From an uncultured Pseudomonadota bacterium (GTDB lineage Bacteria; Pseudomonadota; Alphaproteobacteria; CACZRW01), in contig CACZRW010000103.1 in the NCBI GenBank assembly GCA_902783675.1, positions 1 through 13,157 of the forward strand: DNA of 13,157 nucleotides, written 5' to 3'. This document shows, piece by piece, positions 1 through 6,553 of the stretch. Below the pieces are notes generated by a model, which saw only the letters and a list, made by a program, of their open reading frames with translations, made no database searches and had not been told where the DNA came from. Made by a program: the position numbers and the translations under genes. Within the stretch, counting starts at the first letter, position 1. Each line of letters starts with the position of its first letter.

Positions 1-84
1 AATCGTTTCTTTTGGTCATGGCAGTAGCATAGCACGAGAAAAGATAAAGAAAAGAGGGCGCCGAAAATAATTAAAAATCAGGTG

Positions 85-1302
85 CTAACGGCTGTTGGTG
101 AAATCATGCATGAGCGTCGTTTGCAAAAATTTCTTTTTGTTTCTTATGGTTACAATCATGCCAAGAAGATCTTTCATATCTTTCGCAATCTTGGTATCAC
201 CCGATTTATCAGCTTCGTGCTGGAATTGCAGGTCAATCGCTGATTTAGAAGGATACTTTTTCGTGCAATAGGTGGTTTTGAGTAAGAACGGGGCGACTAT
301 ACCATATAAATACTTGGGGTTGTTTACCGCTATTTTTGCCATGTTTTCTATGTGCTCGTTTATGCGTTTTTGCGCGTTAAAAACGCTTGCGTTTCTGGCA
401 TTAAAACGCCATATGAATTCTTCATTCTCGGCTTTGATTGCAAACCGCAATACTTCCTCGGGCGAGATAGCATAGCTGCTTTCAATTCTTTCGTAATAGT
501 CGTCCTCGTTAGGACCGCTTTTGTTCGCAAAGGCAGGGAAAAAATCCAGCGGGTTGCGATGGTCGAAATTGATAATGTAGTTGCCAAAGGTGGTTTTCGG
601 ACCTTGTCTGGGGGTGCAATCCATCGCTAAAATGTCCGGATAGTCCTTTATAATGTTTTGCACTGCCAAGACGGTTTTCTTGTTAATGTCTTCACCTTTA
701 ATTATCCATTTAGACAGATATTGCTGCGAAAAATAATTTGCGACCGGCGTCAGGACATTCTTTCGCAAAAGCTTCTTTTGGGAAATTTTGCTGACTTCTT
801 TGGAAGTGAAAGAATTCACAATCTCGCCTTTATCATCGCGGTAGAATGTCGTAAGAGGGAAAGGCTCCCTTCCTGCCATTATGTCTTTGCGGCGTGCGGT
901 ATTGCCCGTGGCGCACTTTGCTTTGTTAACTCTGGGCATGGCAAGGTAACTGATTACATCGCTGCGGCGAAGGTAATCGTAATTGCCGTTAAAATCTCTT
1001 GTGAAAACGCCTGCCAGCTCGGGGGCGACCTTTATGAAATATAAAAAGAAAGGCTTGCCATCCACTTCGGTGTCGGTAAGAGCCTTAAACTTTGGGGACT
1101 TTGTTTCGCTGAAGCATTTCCCGTCAGTGTATTCCATGAGCGCATCTTTGATTTCTAATAAAAAGTCAAAGTGATCTTTGTGCTCTTCGCCTTTTGCGGG
1201 GTGCCTGTATGCTTCGCGTATATCCTCTATTTTGGCAATAAGGGCAGGGACGTCTTCGGTCCTTGCTTTCCTATATTCGTCCTCTTTTGAACTATAATTC
1301 AT
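85..1302 (-). CDS. Hypothetical protein, 405 aa, no recognised family
   Basis: I do not recognise this protein. It is long, highly charged (many Lys, Asp, Glu) and rich in Tyr and Phe, with no N-terminal signal peptide and no membrane-length hydrophobic stretch, so it is probably cytosolic. No P-loop, zinc-binding cluster, helix-turn-helix or catalytic signature stands out. The start ATG is preceded by an AAAGGAAAG-like ribosome binding site about 8 bases upstream and by a plausible promoter, which supports both the start and expression. It is transcribed away from pyrG and stands alone. Its stop is a TAG and no convincing terminator follows within the 84 bases left in the window. Its base composition is somewhat more AT-rich than the pyrG or ffh genes. 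The reading frame is long and intact, so a real gene is likely; the function is unknown. Confidence 0.75.
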   Translation of the reverse strand: MNYSSKEDEYRKARTEDVPALIAKIEDIREAYRHPAKGEEHKDHFDFLLEIKDALMEYTDGKCFSETKSPKFKALTDTEVDGKPFFLYFIKVAPELAGVFTRDFNGNYDYLRRSDVISYLAMPRVNKAKCATGNTARRKDIMAGREPFPLTTFYRDDKGEIVNSFTSKEVSKISQKKLLRKNVLTPVANYFSQQYLSKWIIKGEDINKKTVLAVQNIIKDYPDILAMDCTPRQGPKTTFGNYIINFDHRNPLDFFPAFANKSGPNEDDYYERIESSYAISPEEVLRFAIKAENEEFIWRFNARNASVFNAQKRINEHIENMAKIAVNNPKYLYGIVAPFLLKTTYCTKKYPSKSAIDLQFQHEADKSGDTKIAKDMKDLLGMIVTIRNKKKFLQTTLMHDFTNSR

Positions 1303-1332
1303 TTTCTCTTTCCTTTTTAAACTTGTTAGTGG

Positions 1333-1361
1333 ACTTTAACATAGACAAAAGTAAAAAGCAA
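1333..1361 (-). promoter_or_regulatory. Candidate sigma70-type promoter for the 405-aa gene
   Basis: On the minus strand, TTGCTT (1361-1356) and TAAAGT (1338-1333) are separated by 17 bases. The predicted start, near 1326, would give a leader of about 24 bases containing the ribosome binding site of the gene starting at 1302. The match is partial (TTG of the -35, four of six in the -10), but position and spacing are right. The same TTGCTT hexamer recurs in the candidate promoter at 3130. Confidence 0.4.
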
Positions 1362-1465
1362 GAGGGTGGGGTGTAGTATTTTGTGCTTGTAAAAAAGGGG
1401 CAGGTGTTATACAAATGAGTTCCATTCAAACAACAGTTTTAAGCAATTATGTGAATGGAAAAATA

Positions 1466-3091
1466 ATGCAAAAGTTTATATTCGTTACCGGCGGTGTGGT
1501 GTCCTCTTTGGGTAAAGGAATCGCTTCGGCGTCCATAGGTGCGCTGTTGCAGGCGCGCGGTTTCAAAGTGCGAATCCGCAAGCTCGACCCCTATCTGAAC
1601 ATCGACCCCGGGACTATGTCGCCGCACCAGCACGGCGAGGTTTTCGTTACCGAGGACGGAGCGGAAACGGATCTTGACCTTGGGCATTATGAGCGGTTTT
1701 TAGGTGTGCACCCGCATAAGACCGACAGCATTTCCGGCGGGAGAATATACTATAATGTGCTGACGAAAGAGCGTCGCGGGGATTATCTTGGTGCGACGGT
1801 GCAATCGATTCCTCATATCACGGACGAGATAAAGCGGTTTATCTCCTCGGATTTGACGGACGAAGATTTCGTGATTTGCGAAATAGGCGGGACGGTCGGC
1901 GATATTGAAGGGCTTATTTTCCTTGAGGCGATTCGGCAGTTCGCAAACGATGTCGGCAGAGAAAATACTTTGTTCGTGCATCTTACCCTTTTGCCCTATA
2001 TCAAGGCGGCGGGCGAGCTTAAAACCAAGCCTTCGCAGCACTCGATAAAGATTCTGCTGGAGGCGGGGATTCAGGCGGATATTATCCTGTGCCGCAGCGC
2101 CATGATGATGAGCGACGCCGAGCGCGAGAAAATTGCGCTGTTTTGCAACCTTCGCCCCGAAGATGTGATCGTCGCTTTGAACCTTGACAACATATACAAA
2201 ATCCCGCTCGCCTACCATAAGGAAGGGCTGGACGAAAGGGTGCTTTATCACTTTGGTATGTTGGACAAGGCAAAGGTTCCCGACTATTCAAAATGGGAAA
2301 AGGTGGAAAAGGCGCTTGCCAGTCCCAAAGGCGAGGTTACCATCGGCATCGTGGGCAAGTATTGCGGCTTGCAAGATGCCTATAAATCGCTTAACGAGGC
2401 TTTGTTCCATGCGGGTCTTGCCAATCAGGTTAAGGTGAAAATTAAGTGGATTGAGGCCGAGACTTTGGAAGGCGTGTCCGATGAAGAAGTGGCAGAGAAG
2501 CTTTCCGAAGCGGACGGGATTCTGGTCCCCGGCGGCTTCGGTTATCGCGGGGTCGAGGGCAAAATCCGCGCCGCTAAATACGCCAGAGAGAACAAGGTGC
2601 CTTATCTCGGGATATGCCTCGGCATGCAGATTGCGGCGATTGAAATTGCCCGTGATGTCTTGGGGATAAAGGACGCCAATTCAACCGAGTTCACAAAGGA
2701 TTGCACGCCTATCATCGCGCTGATGAGCGAATGGGAGCAGGACGGAAAGAAGCAAATCCGCGGCGAAAACGCCAACAAAGGCGGGACTTTGCGCCTTGGC
2801 GCGTATCCTTGCAAGATTAAGGCGGGGACTTTGGCGCACAAGATATACGGCGCGGACGAGATTAGCGAACGGCATCGTCATCGCTATGAGATGGATATCA
2901 GATTCGAGGACGATTTTGCCAAGCACGGTGTGGTTATTTCCGGTAAGTCTCCGGACGGGGTCTTGCCCGAGATTTTGGAAATCACCGATCATCCCTTCTT
3001 TATCGCAGGACAGTTCCATCCCGAGTTCAAGTCAACTCCCTTTGAGGGGCATAAGCTGTTTAAAAGCTTTATCGCTGCAGTGAAAAAATAA
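1466..3091 (+). CDS. pyrG: CTP synthase (glutamine-hydrolysing)
   Basis: This enzyme makes CTP from UTP, ATP and glutamine, the last step of pyrimidine nucleotide synthesis, in the cytosol. The 541-aa product is close to the usual 540-550. The N-terminal synthase domain opens with FVTGGVVSSLGKG (about residues 6-18), the nucleotide-binding loop, followed by the conserved KLDPYLNIDPGTMSP region. The C-terminal class I glutamine amidotransferase domain has the nucleophile Cys384 in GICLGMQ and His518/Glu520 in the HPEF motif, so the triad is complete. An upstream in-frame ATG at 1415 would add 17 residues, but those are not family-like and the family start MQKFIFVTGG fits 1466, with a weak GGAA site about five bases upstream. 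It is not next to secG, kdsA or eno, its common alphaproteobacterial neighbours. It seems to be a single-gene unit closed by a terminator overlapping its stop codon. Confidence 0.98.
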   Translation: MQKFIFVTGGVVSSLGKGIASASIGALLQARGFKVRIRKLDPYLNIDPGTMSPHQHGEVFVTEDGAETDLDLGHYERFLGVHPHKTDSISGGRIYYNVLTKERRGDYLGATVQSIPHITDEIKRFISSDLTDEDFVICEIGGTVGDIEGLIFLEAIRQFANDVGRENTLFVHLTLLPYIKAAGELKTKPSQHSIKILLEAGIQADIILCRSAMMMSDAEREKIALFCNLRPEDVIVALNLDNIYKIPLAYHKEGLDERVLYHFGMLDKAKVPDYSKWEKVEKALASPKGEVTIGIVGKYCGLQDAYKSLNEALFHAGLANQVKVKIKWIEAETLEGVSDEEVAEKLSEADGILVPGGFGYRGVEGKIRAAKYARENKVPYLGICLGMQIAAIEIARDVLGIKDANSTEFTKDCTPIIALMSEWEQDGKKQIRGENANKGGTLRLGAYPCKIKAGTLAHKIYGADEISERHRHRYEMDIRFEDDFAKHGVVISGKSPDGVLPEILEITDHPFFIAGQFHPEFKSTPFEGHKLFKSFIAAVKK

Positions 3092-3108
3092 GGATTTTTC
3101 TGCTTTTT
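3077..3108 (+). terminator. Candidate intrinsic terminator of pyrG, overlapping its stop codon
   Basis: GCA plus GAAAAA (3077-3079 and 3082-3087, with a 2-base GT bulge) pairs with TTTTTCTGC (3095-3103) around a seven-base loop that includes most of the pyrG stop codon. Five T residues follow at 3104-3108. The stem is AT-rich, so strength is uncertain, but layout and position fit an intrinsic terminator. Confidence 0.45.
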
Positions 3109-3129
3109 AAGGGCGCTTTGTTTTTACTA

Positions 3130-3158
3130 TTGCTTTTTGTCGAGTTTTGAGATACAAT
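3130..3158 (+). promoter_or_regulatory. Candidate sigma70-type promoter for the 3165-3353 leader RNA
   Basis: TTGCTT (3130-3135) and TACAAT (3153-3158) lie 17 bases apart. The -10 matches the consensus at five of six positions. A start near 3165 would produce a leader of about 190 bases ending in the terminator at 3324-3353. It sits just after the pyrG terminator, where a new transcription unit would be expected. Confidence 0.45.
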
Positions 3159-3195
3159 GCAAAATCGAAGGCAGGGTGATGTCTGTCTTTTGTGT

Positions 3196-3353
3196 TAAGG
3201 GTTTAGAACCCCTTACAGGTTTCCCCTCATCAGGGAGTAAAATTTTCCAGCGTTGGCTGGAAGGACGCAAAATACGCTTTTCGGCTAATATGCTCACTAT
3301 TCCTGTAATAGGTTCTAACTTCCAGTCGTTTTACATCAAACGACTTTTTGTTT
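3196..3353 (+). promoter_or_regulatory. Structured 5' leader RNA, possible riboswitch/attenuator or small RNA
   Basis: A long closing helix is formed by TTAGAACC (3203-3210) with GGTTCTAA (3311-3318) and, after a 2x2 internal loop, TTACAGG (3213-3219) with CCTGTAA (3302-3308). Inside are a small CCCT/AGGG hairpin (3224-3235) and a seven-base-pair TTCCAGC/GCTGGAA hairpin (3245-3262) with a GTTG loop, followed by GGACGCAAA (3263-3271). A strong terminator hairpin follows at 3324-3353. GGCTGGAAG (3255-3263) can instead pair with CTTCCAGTC (3319-3327), which would open both the inner hairpin and the base of the terminator. The arrangement resembles an aptamer plus expression platform in front of the gene at 3376. 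It could also be a free-standing small RNA. I cannot assign a known class. Confidence 0.55.
3324..3353 (+). terminator. Intrinsic terminator in the leader of the 415-aa repeat protein
   Basis: AGTCGTTT (3324-3331) pairs perfectly with AAACGACT (3338-3345) around a six-base loop, followed by TTTT, one G and TTT. It ends 22 bases before the ATG at 3376 and just upstream of the ribosome binding site AGGAG (3365-3369). A terminator between a promoter and its gene implies either attenuation or an independent small RNA ending here. Confidence 0.8.
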
Positions 3354-3375
3354 AGAAATTTTATAGGAGCCGAAA

Positions 3376-4623
3376 ATGGTAGAAAGTTACGATAAAGAAT
3401 TTGATAAGGAATTTGAGCAGGTATATGAGGATTGGATTGACAAAGAGAGCGAGGCCGGTACGTTTTCTGATTCTGAAGATGAAGCCCTTAAAGCTAAGGC
3501 TTTAGAAGAGTTCTTTAAGAGGAGTGGTATTAATGATCCGGAAGATCAAAAGGCCTTCAAAAAAGGATTTGAAAATTATCTCATTCGCCGTGACATGGAG
3601 GCTGAGCGTGATAGGGAGTTTGCTAAGATATATAAGTCGGTTGAGCGTACTATGACCGCTACAGGTATCGATGCAAAGGATGAAGAAACAGAAAAAGCGT
3701 TGGCCAGTAAAGAGTTAGAAGAGTTCTTTAAGACTGAAGGTATTACCGATCCTAAGGACCAGGAAGTTTGGAAGAAGGACTTTGAAACTTATAAAGCACG
3801 CAGAGCCGAAAAGAAAGCTAAAGCCGAGGAAACTGCTCGTAGTTATAAAATTGAGCGGTTACACATGGATATCGGTGATAAAATAGCCAAAGGAATGAGT
3901 CCTGATGACGCCTACAAAGAGGCTTTTGAGGACTTCTTCAAGAAAAACAAGGTTACCGATCCTAAAGAGCAGGCAGCTTGGAAGAAGGACTTTGATGCTC
4001 ACTTTGACCGCAAGGCCGAAAGGGAAGCAGACGATAAAGAAGAGCTTAAAGGAAAACTTCGTGACAGGCAAATCGCGGGGATTTGGAAAGATTTCGGTGC
4101 TAAAGTTGCCAGCGGAATGGATCCTAGAAAAGCTCAGCCTGAGGCTTTAGCAGACTTCTTCAAGAAGGAGGGTATTACCGATCCTAAAGAGCAGGCAGCT
4201 TGGAAGAAGGACTTTGAGACTTACTTTGATCGCAAAGCTGCGAGAGAAAAAGATGCTGCTGAAACTGCCAAAAAGAGCGGTAAGAAAACACTCGAGAACG
4301 GCGTAGTTTCCAAGTGGCTTTCCAGAAACAAGGATAAGCTTATCGGCGGTGCTGCGGCGATTCTTGGTACTGCGTGGACTGCCAGTGCGGTTTCTTCTGC
4401 CGCGGGTATGGGCGGGCTTGGTTTGTTGCCGACCATTCAGATCTTGGGCGTTTCTTCAACCGTGTTCCCACCGGCTTTGGCTGTAGGTGCTGCCGCAGTT
4501 GCTGTTTGGTACTTAGGAAAGCATGTGATGAGGAAGGTGGTTGAAGCTGAAATGGCAAAGGAGAAGGGTGAAACCAAAAAAGGTCCTATGCCCGCTCCGC
4601 GCGGAAGAGATGGCGGAAGATAG
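3376..4623 (+). CDS. Hypothetical protein with four ~71-residue repeats and a hydrophobic C-terminus, 415 aa
   Basis: I do not recognise the family. Residues 1-295 contain four imperfect repeats with a period of about 70-74 residues. Each carries a core like E-[FA]-x-x-FFK-x-x-G-I-T-DP-K-[ED]-Q-x-x-[WF]-KK-[DG]-F, with the FF pairs at residues 46, 117, 187 and 261. Repeats 3 and 4 are almost identical at DNA level around TDPKEQAAWKKDF, pointing to recent duplication. The repeats are highly charged and probably helical. Residues 322-381 are hydrophobic and Gly/Ala-rich and could form two membrane helices (about 322-352 and 363-380), followed by a basic tail ending RGRDGGR. There is no signal peptide, so a large cytosolic repeat domain anchored by a C-terminal hairpin is a reasonable guess. 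AGGAG lies six bases upstream of the ATG. Codon use is more AT-ending than in pyrG. Expression may be controlled by the structured leader directly upstream. Confidence 0.85.
   Translation: MVESYDKEFDKEFEQVYEDWIDKESEAGTFSDSEDEALKAKALEEFFKRSGINDPEDQKAFKKGFENYLIRRDMEAERDREFAKIYKSVERTMTATGIDAKDEETEKALASKELEEFFKTEGITDPKDQEVWKKDFETYKARRAEKKAKAEETARSYKIERLHMDIGDKIAKGMSPDDAYKEAFEDFFKKNKVTDPKEQAAWKKDFDAHFDRKAEREADDKEELKGKLRDRQIAGIWKDFGAKVASGMDPRKAQPEALADFFKKEGITDPKEQAAWKKDFETYFDRKAAREKDAAETAKKSGKKTLENGVVSKWLSRNKDKLIGGAAAILGTAWTASAVSSAAGMGGLGLLPTIQILGVSSTVFPPALAVGAAAVAVWYLGKHVMRKVVEAEMAKEKGETKKGPMPAPRGRDGGR
3487..4257 (+). repeat. Tandem coding repeats, four copies of about 210-220 bases
   Basis: The repeat protein gene contains four tandem units. 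The conserved block encoding (I/V)TDPK(E/D)Q..WKKDF recurs around 3735, 3945 and 4170, with a more diverged first copy around 3525. The last two copies share long stretches of identical DNA (ACCGATCCTAAAGAGCAGGC onward), which makes this a site where copy number could change by recombination. Confidence 0.8.
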
Positions 4624-4636
4624 TATCGTGGTTCTT

Positions 4637-4696
4637 GCCCCTTTCCCTTCCTCCTTTTTTAAGCGGGGAAGGGGCGGGGCGAGGCGCTTTTGTTTT
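4637..4696 (+). terminator. Candidate intrinsic terminator after the repeat-protein gene
   Basis: GCCCCTTTCCC (4637-4647) pairs with GGGGAAGGGGC (4665-4675), eleven pairs including one T-G wobble, around a 17-base loop. The T-rich run TTTTGTTTT comes about 12 bases later (4688-4696), further than usual, so the strong hairpin is clear but termination efficiency is uncertain. It lies between two unknown genes on the same strand and may only partly separate them. Confidence 0.5.
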
Positions 4697-4728
4697 GATT
4701 ATGCACAACAACTTTAAGGAGAATGAAA

Positions 4729-5112
4729 ATGATTACTGAACAGGAAAAACAATTCATCGCAAGTATTGAGGAAGACGGCAGCATTGCCATTATTATTAAA
4801 GAAAAGAACGGGGAACCTTCTAATCCCAAGATTCTTTATGATGGTAAAGATCATGCTCTTTTGGTCCGTAATGCAGAAAGCGCAGTCGTGCTTGATTACC
4901 TTAACGATGAGCTTAAACCTTTGCTTGTTTCCGGTGTTCAAGTTGATGTGGTCGAGATGAAACTTCCCGATTTGGAAGATGTCGTTCGCTCTTATACCGC
5001 TACGGTTACGCGTATGGCAAAGCTTCCTCTTCATCCCGAAGATGTAATCTCGGTTGAGGCTTTTGATAAGGAAGCCAAAGAGGCCTTGGCACAGGTTGGA
5101 ATTAAGCTTTAG
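4729..5112 (+). CDS. Hypothetical protein, 127 aa
   Basis: I do not recognise this small acidic protein. It has no signal peptide, membrane segment or cysteine motif. The N-terminal half alternates hydrophobic and charged residues (SIAIIIKEKNG, HALLVRN, SAVVLDYL), which suggests a beta-rich or alpha/beta fold, and the C-terminal half looks helical. Two in-frame ATGs exist, at 4723 and 4729. The site AAGGAG (4716-4721) is one base from the first and seven from the second, so 4729 (MITEQEKQF) is the better start. The stop is followed by a strong terminator, so it ends a transcription unit. Its only same-strand neighbour is the repeat protein, 105 bases upstream behind a G/C-rich hairpin, so a shared function is possible but unproven. 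Confidence 0.75.
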   Translation: MITEQEKQFIASIEEDGSIAIIIKEKNGEPSNPKILYDGKDHALLVRNAESAVVLDYLNDELKPLLVSGVQVDVVEMKLPDLEDVVRSYTATVTRMAKLPLHPEDVISVEAFDKEAKEALAQVGIKL

Positions 5113-5145
5113 AAAGAAGTCTATCTATAAGTTAAATGTTACAGG

Positions 5146-5180
5146 TCGAGGGGCTTTTTCTGGCTCCTCGATTTGTTTTG
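5146..5180 (+). terminator. Strong intrinsic terminator after the 127-aa gene
   Basis: TCGAGGGGC (5146-5154) pairs with GCTCCTCGA (5163-5171), nine pairs with one G-T wobble, around an eight-base loop, followed by TTTGTTTTG (5172-5180). It is oriented to end the plus-strand unit; read on the minus strand it lacks a T-run, so it probably does not serve the converging EAL genes. Confidence 0.85.
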
Positions 5181-5209
5181 TCTTTGCTTAATGTGCTTAA
5201 AGTGCCGCT

Positions 5210-6526
5210 TTAAACAGAGGGCGCGGGTGCGGGTGCCGATGTCGGTGCCGATGCCGATGCAGGTGCAGAGGCCGGATTAGGGACGGCGGGAGCTTCTTTG
5301 CTTTTCATTAAATCGGTGATGTAGTTGCCTTGGAAAAGGTTAAAGCCCATGGATTTGCCGATTGCCACGCTGGCGGCGTTACCTACGCGCGAAAGAACTA
5401 TCTTGGTTATGTCGTTACGCGCCAAGTCCTCAAAAATCGGGGCTTTGGGGGCGGTCGACATGAGCGGAATCTTGCTGTTCCAAATCAGCTTGATAATGTC
5501 CGCGCCGGTGTCTTTGCGGTTAAAGTAGCGCAGGCTCTGGGTCGTGATGCCGTCAATGCAAATCCTGTATCCGCACGCCTTTATAAAGCTTTTTGCCATG
5601 ATGTATGAGGCGACATCGCTGAAAATGTCGTCCGCGGATATCTCTATGAAAATCGAGCTTTTGTTCTCGGGAGCGATGTTTTCGTCAAAGTTCAAAAAGT
5701 CAGGCGAGAGAATCGTCGAAAGGTTAAGGTTAAGGCTAAAGTTCTTTTGCAGCGCTCCGTCGTCGTGCTTCGCCGCCAAGCGCAGGACCTTTCTATCCAG
5801 CGTCTCGGTCAGGTAGTTCAAAAGCCACGGCGTAAGCGCAAGGTTCAAATCCGGCACTATGGTATCGCTAAAGTCGGGGATTGACACAAAAACTTCTTCA
5901 AACAGGACATCGGGCGTGTCGTCAAGCAAAGAGCAAACCGGCTGCCTTCTTATCAAGCTGGTGAAGTCCGCGTTTTTAAGCGCGTTGTTTATACTCATTA
6001 AAAGTTTTGGCGTGAGCATCTTTTCGCCGCTTGCGGATATGGCCGGTCCCGACGAGGCCGCGGAAGATGGTGGCGGCGTTGGCTTGGGCGGCTGTTTTAT
6101 TATGGGTTCGGGTTCGGGCGGAAGCTCTTTTTTCAAAGGCGTGCCTACGCTCGATTTTACGACTTGGACGAAAAGGTTATACTGCGTCTTAAAGTCGTAA
6201 AAGGTCGCAAAATCCTCGGGCGCGCTGTCCGAAACAAAAAACTTTATCTTGAAGACTATGCGCTCAAGCTGAATCTTTATCGCGGGCGGGAAAAGTATCA
6301 CTATGTCCTTGTTTAAAAGCTCAAAGACTTTGCCGCCGTCCGAGTTGATAATCAACGGGTCAAACATCTCGTGAATCGTGCGGAGAGTTTGCTCGCGCCC
6401 GGCCTCCTTTATTTCCGATACTTTTAGATAAAGGCCGTCAAAGATAAGTCGCGGGTAGTTCTTGCTGATGTTATCCAACATCAACATTAATTGCGTTTCG
6501 GAAGGGGTAAGGTCTTTTTCTATCAT
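5210..6526 (-). CDS. Degenerate EAL-domain protein, 438 aa
   Basis: This protein has an N-terminal region of about 125 residues, a Pro/Ser-rich linker (about 132-165), an EAL-like domain (about 190-405) and an Ala/Pro/Ser tail. EAL landmarks visible are FEEVF (about 209-213) where Y-E-A-L normally stands, LNLNLS (about 265-270), the Glu in IFIEIS (about 295), DIIKLIW (about 343-349) and FQGNYI (about 398-403). The paired aspartates of DDFGTG are reduced to IDGIT, and the later EGVE motif is missing, so c-di-GMP phosphodiesterase activity is unlikely. The N-terminal part has LLNKDIVILF (about 70-79), similar to the module preceding EAL in the paralogue at 6554. A binding, scaffold or protein-interaction role fits a degenerate EAL better. 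It starts 27 bases after the paralogue stops and is probably co-transcribed. No signal peptide or membrane segment is visible. Paralogy to the neighbour is clear; precise function is unknown. Confidence 0.8.
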   Translation of the reverse strand: MIEKDLTPSETQLMLMLDNISKNYPRLIFDGLYLKVSEIKEAGREQTLRTIHEMFDPLIINSDGGKVFELLNKDIVILFPPAIKIQLERIVFKIKFFVSDSAPEDFATFYDFKTQYNLFVQVVKSSVGTPLKKELPPEPEPIIKQPPKPTPPPSSAASSGPAISASGEKMLTPKLLMSINNALKNADFTSLIRRQPVCSLLDDTPDVLFEEVFVSIPDFSDTIVPDLNLALTPWLLNYLTETLDRKVLRLAAKHDDGALQKNFSLNLNLSTILSPDFLNFDENIAPENKSSIFIEISADDIFSDVASYIMAKSFIKACGYRICIDGITTQSLRYFNRKDTGADIIKLIWNSKIPLMSTAPKAPIFEDLARNDITKIVLSRVGNAASVAIGKSMGFNLFQGNYITDLMKSKEAPAVPNPASAPASASAPTSAPAPAPSV

Positions 6527-6553
6527 CTTTTTTCGTCCTTTACCGTCTTAATC

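Noticed and set aside
1..19. Minus-strand ATG at 19-17 as the start of another gene
   Set aside because: Only six codons are in the window and no ribosome binding site precedes it.
1415..1465. Earlier in-frame start for pyrG adding 17 residues
   Set aside because: The extra residues are not family-like, the ATG has no clear ribosome binding site, and MQKFIFVTGG at 1466 matches the normal CTP synthase N-terminus.
3240..3295. 4.5S (SRP) RNA, because of GGAAGGA beside a hairpin
   Set aside because: The SRP core would need GGAAGGAAGCA with GGAA as the tetraloop and a conserved opposite strand. Here the GGAA is in the stem and the rest does not match.
3137..3355. A 72-codon open frame in the pyrG downstream gap
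   Set aside because: No ribosome binding site, no protein-like pattern, and it coincides with paired RNA helices and the terminator, which explain the sequence better.
3376..4623. CRISPR-like or mobile repeat array
   Set aside because: The repeats are in frame, about 210-220 bases long and diverged like protein repeats; there are no short identical repeats with unique spacers.
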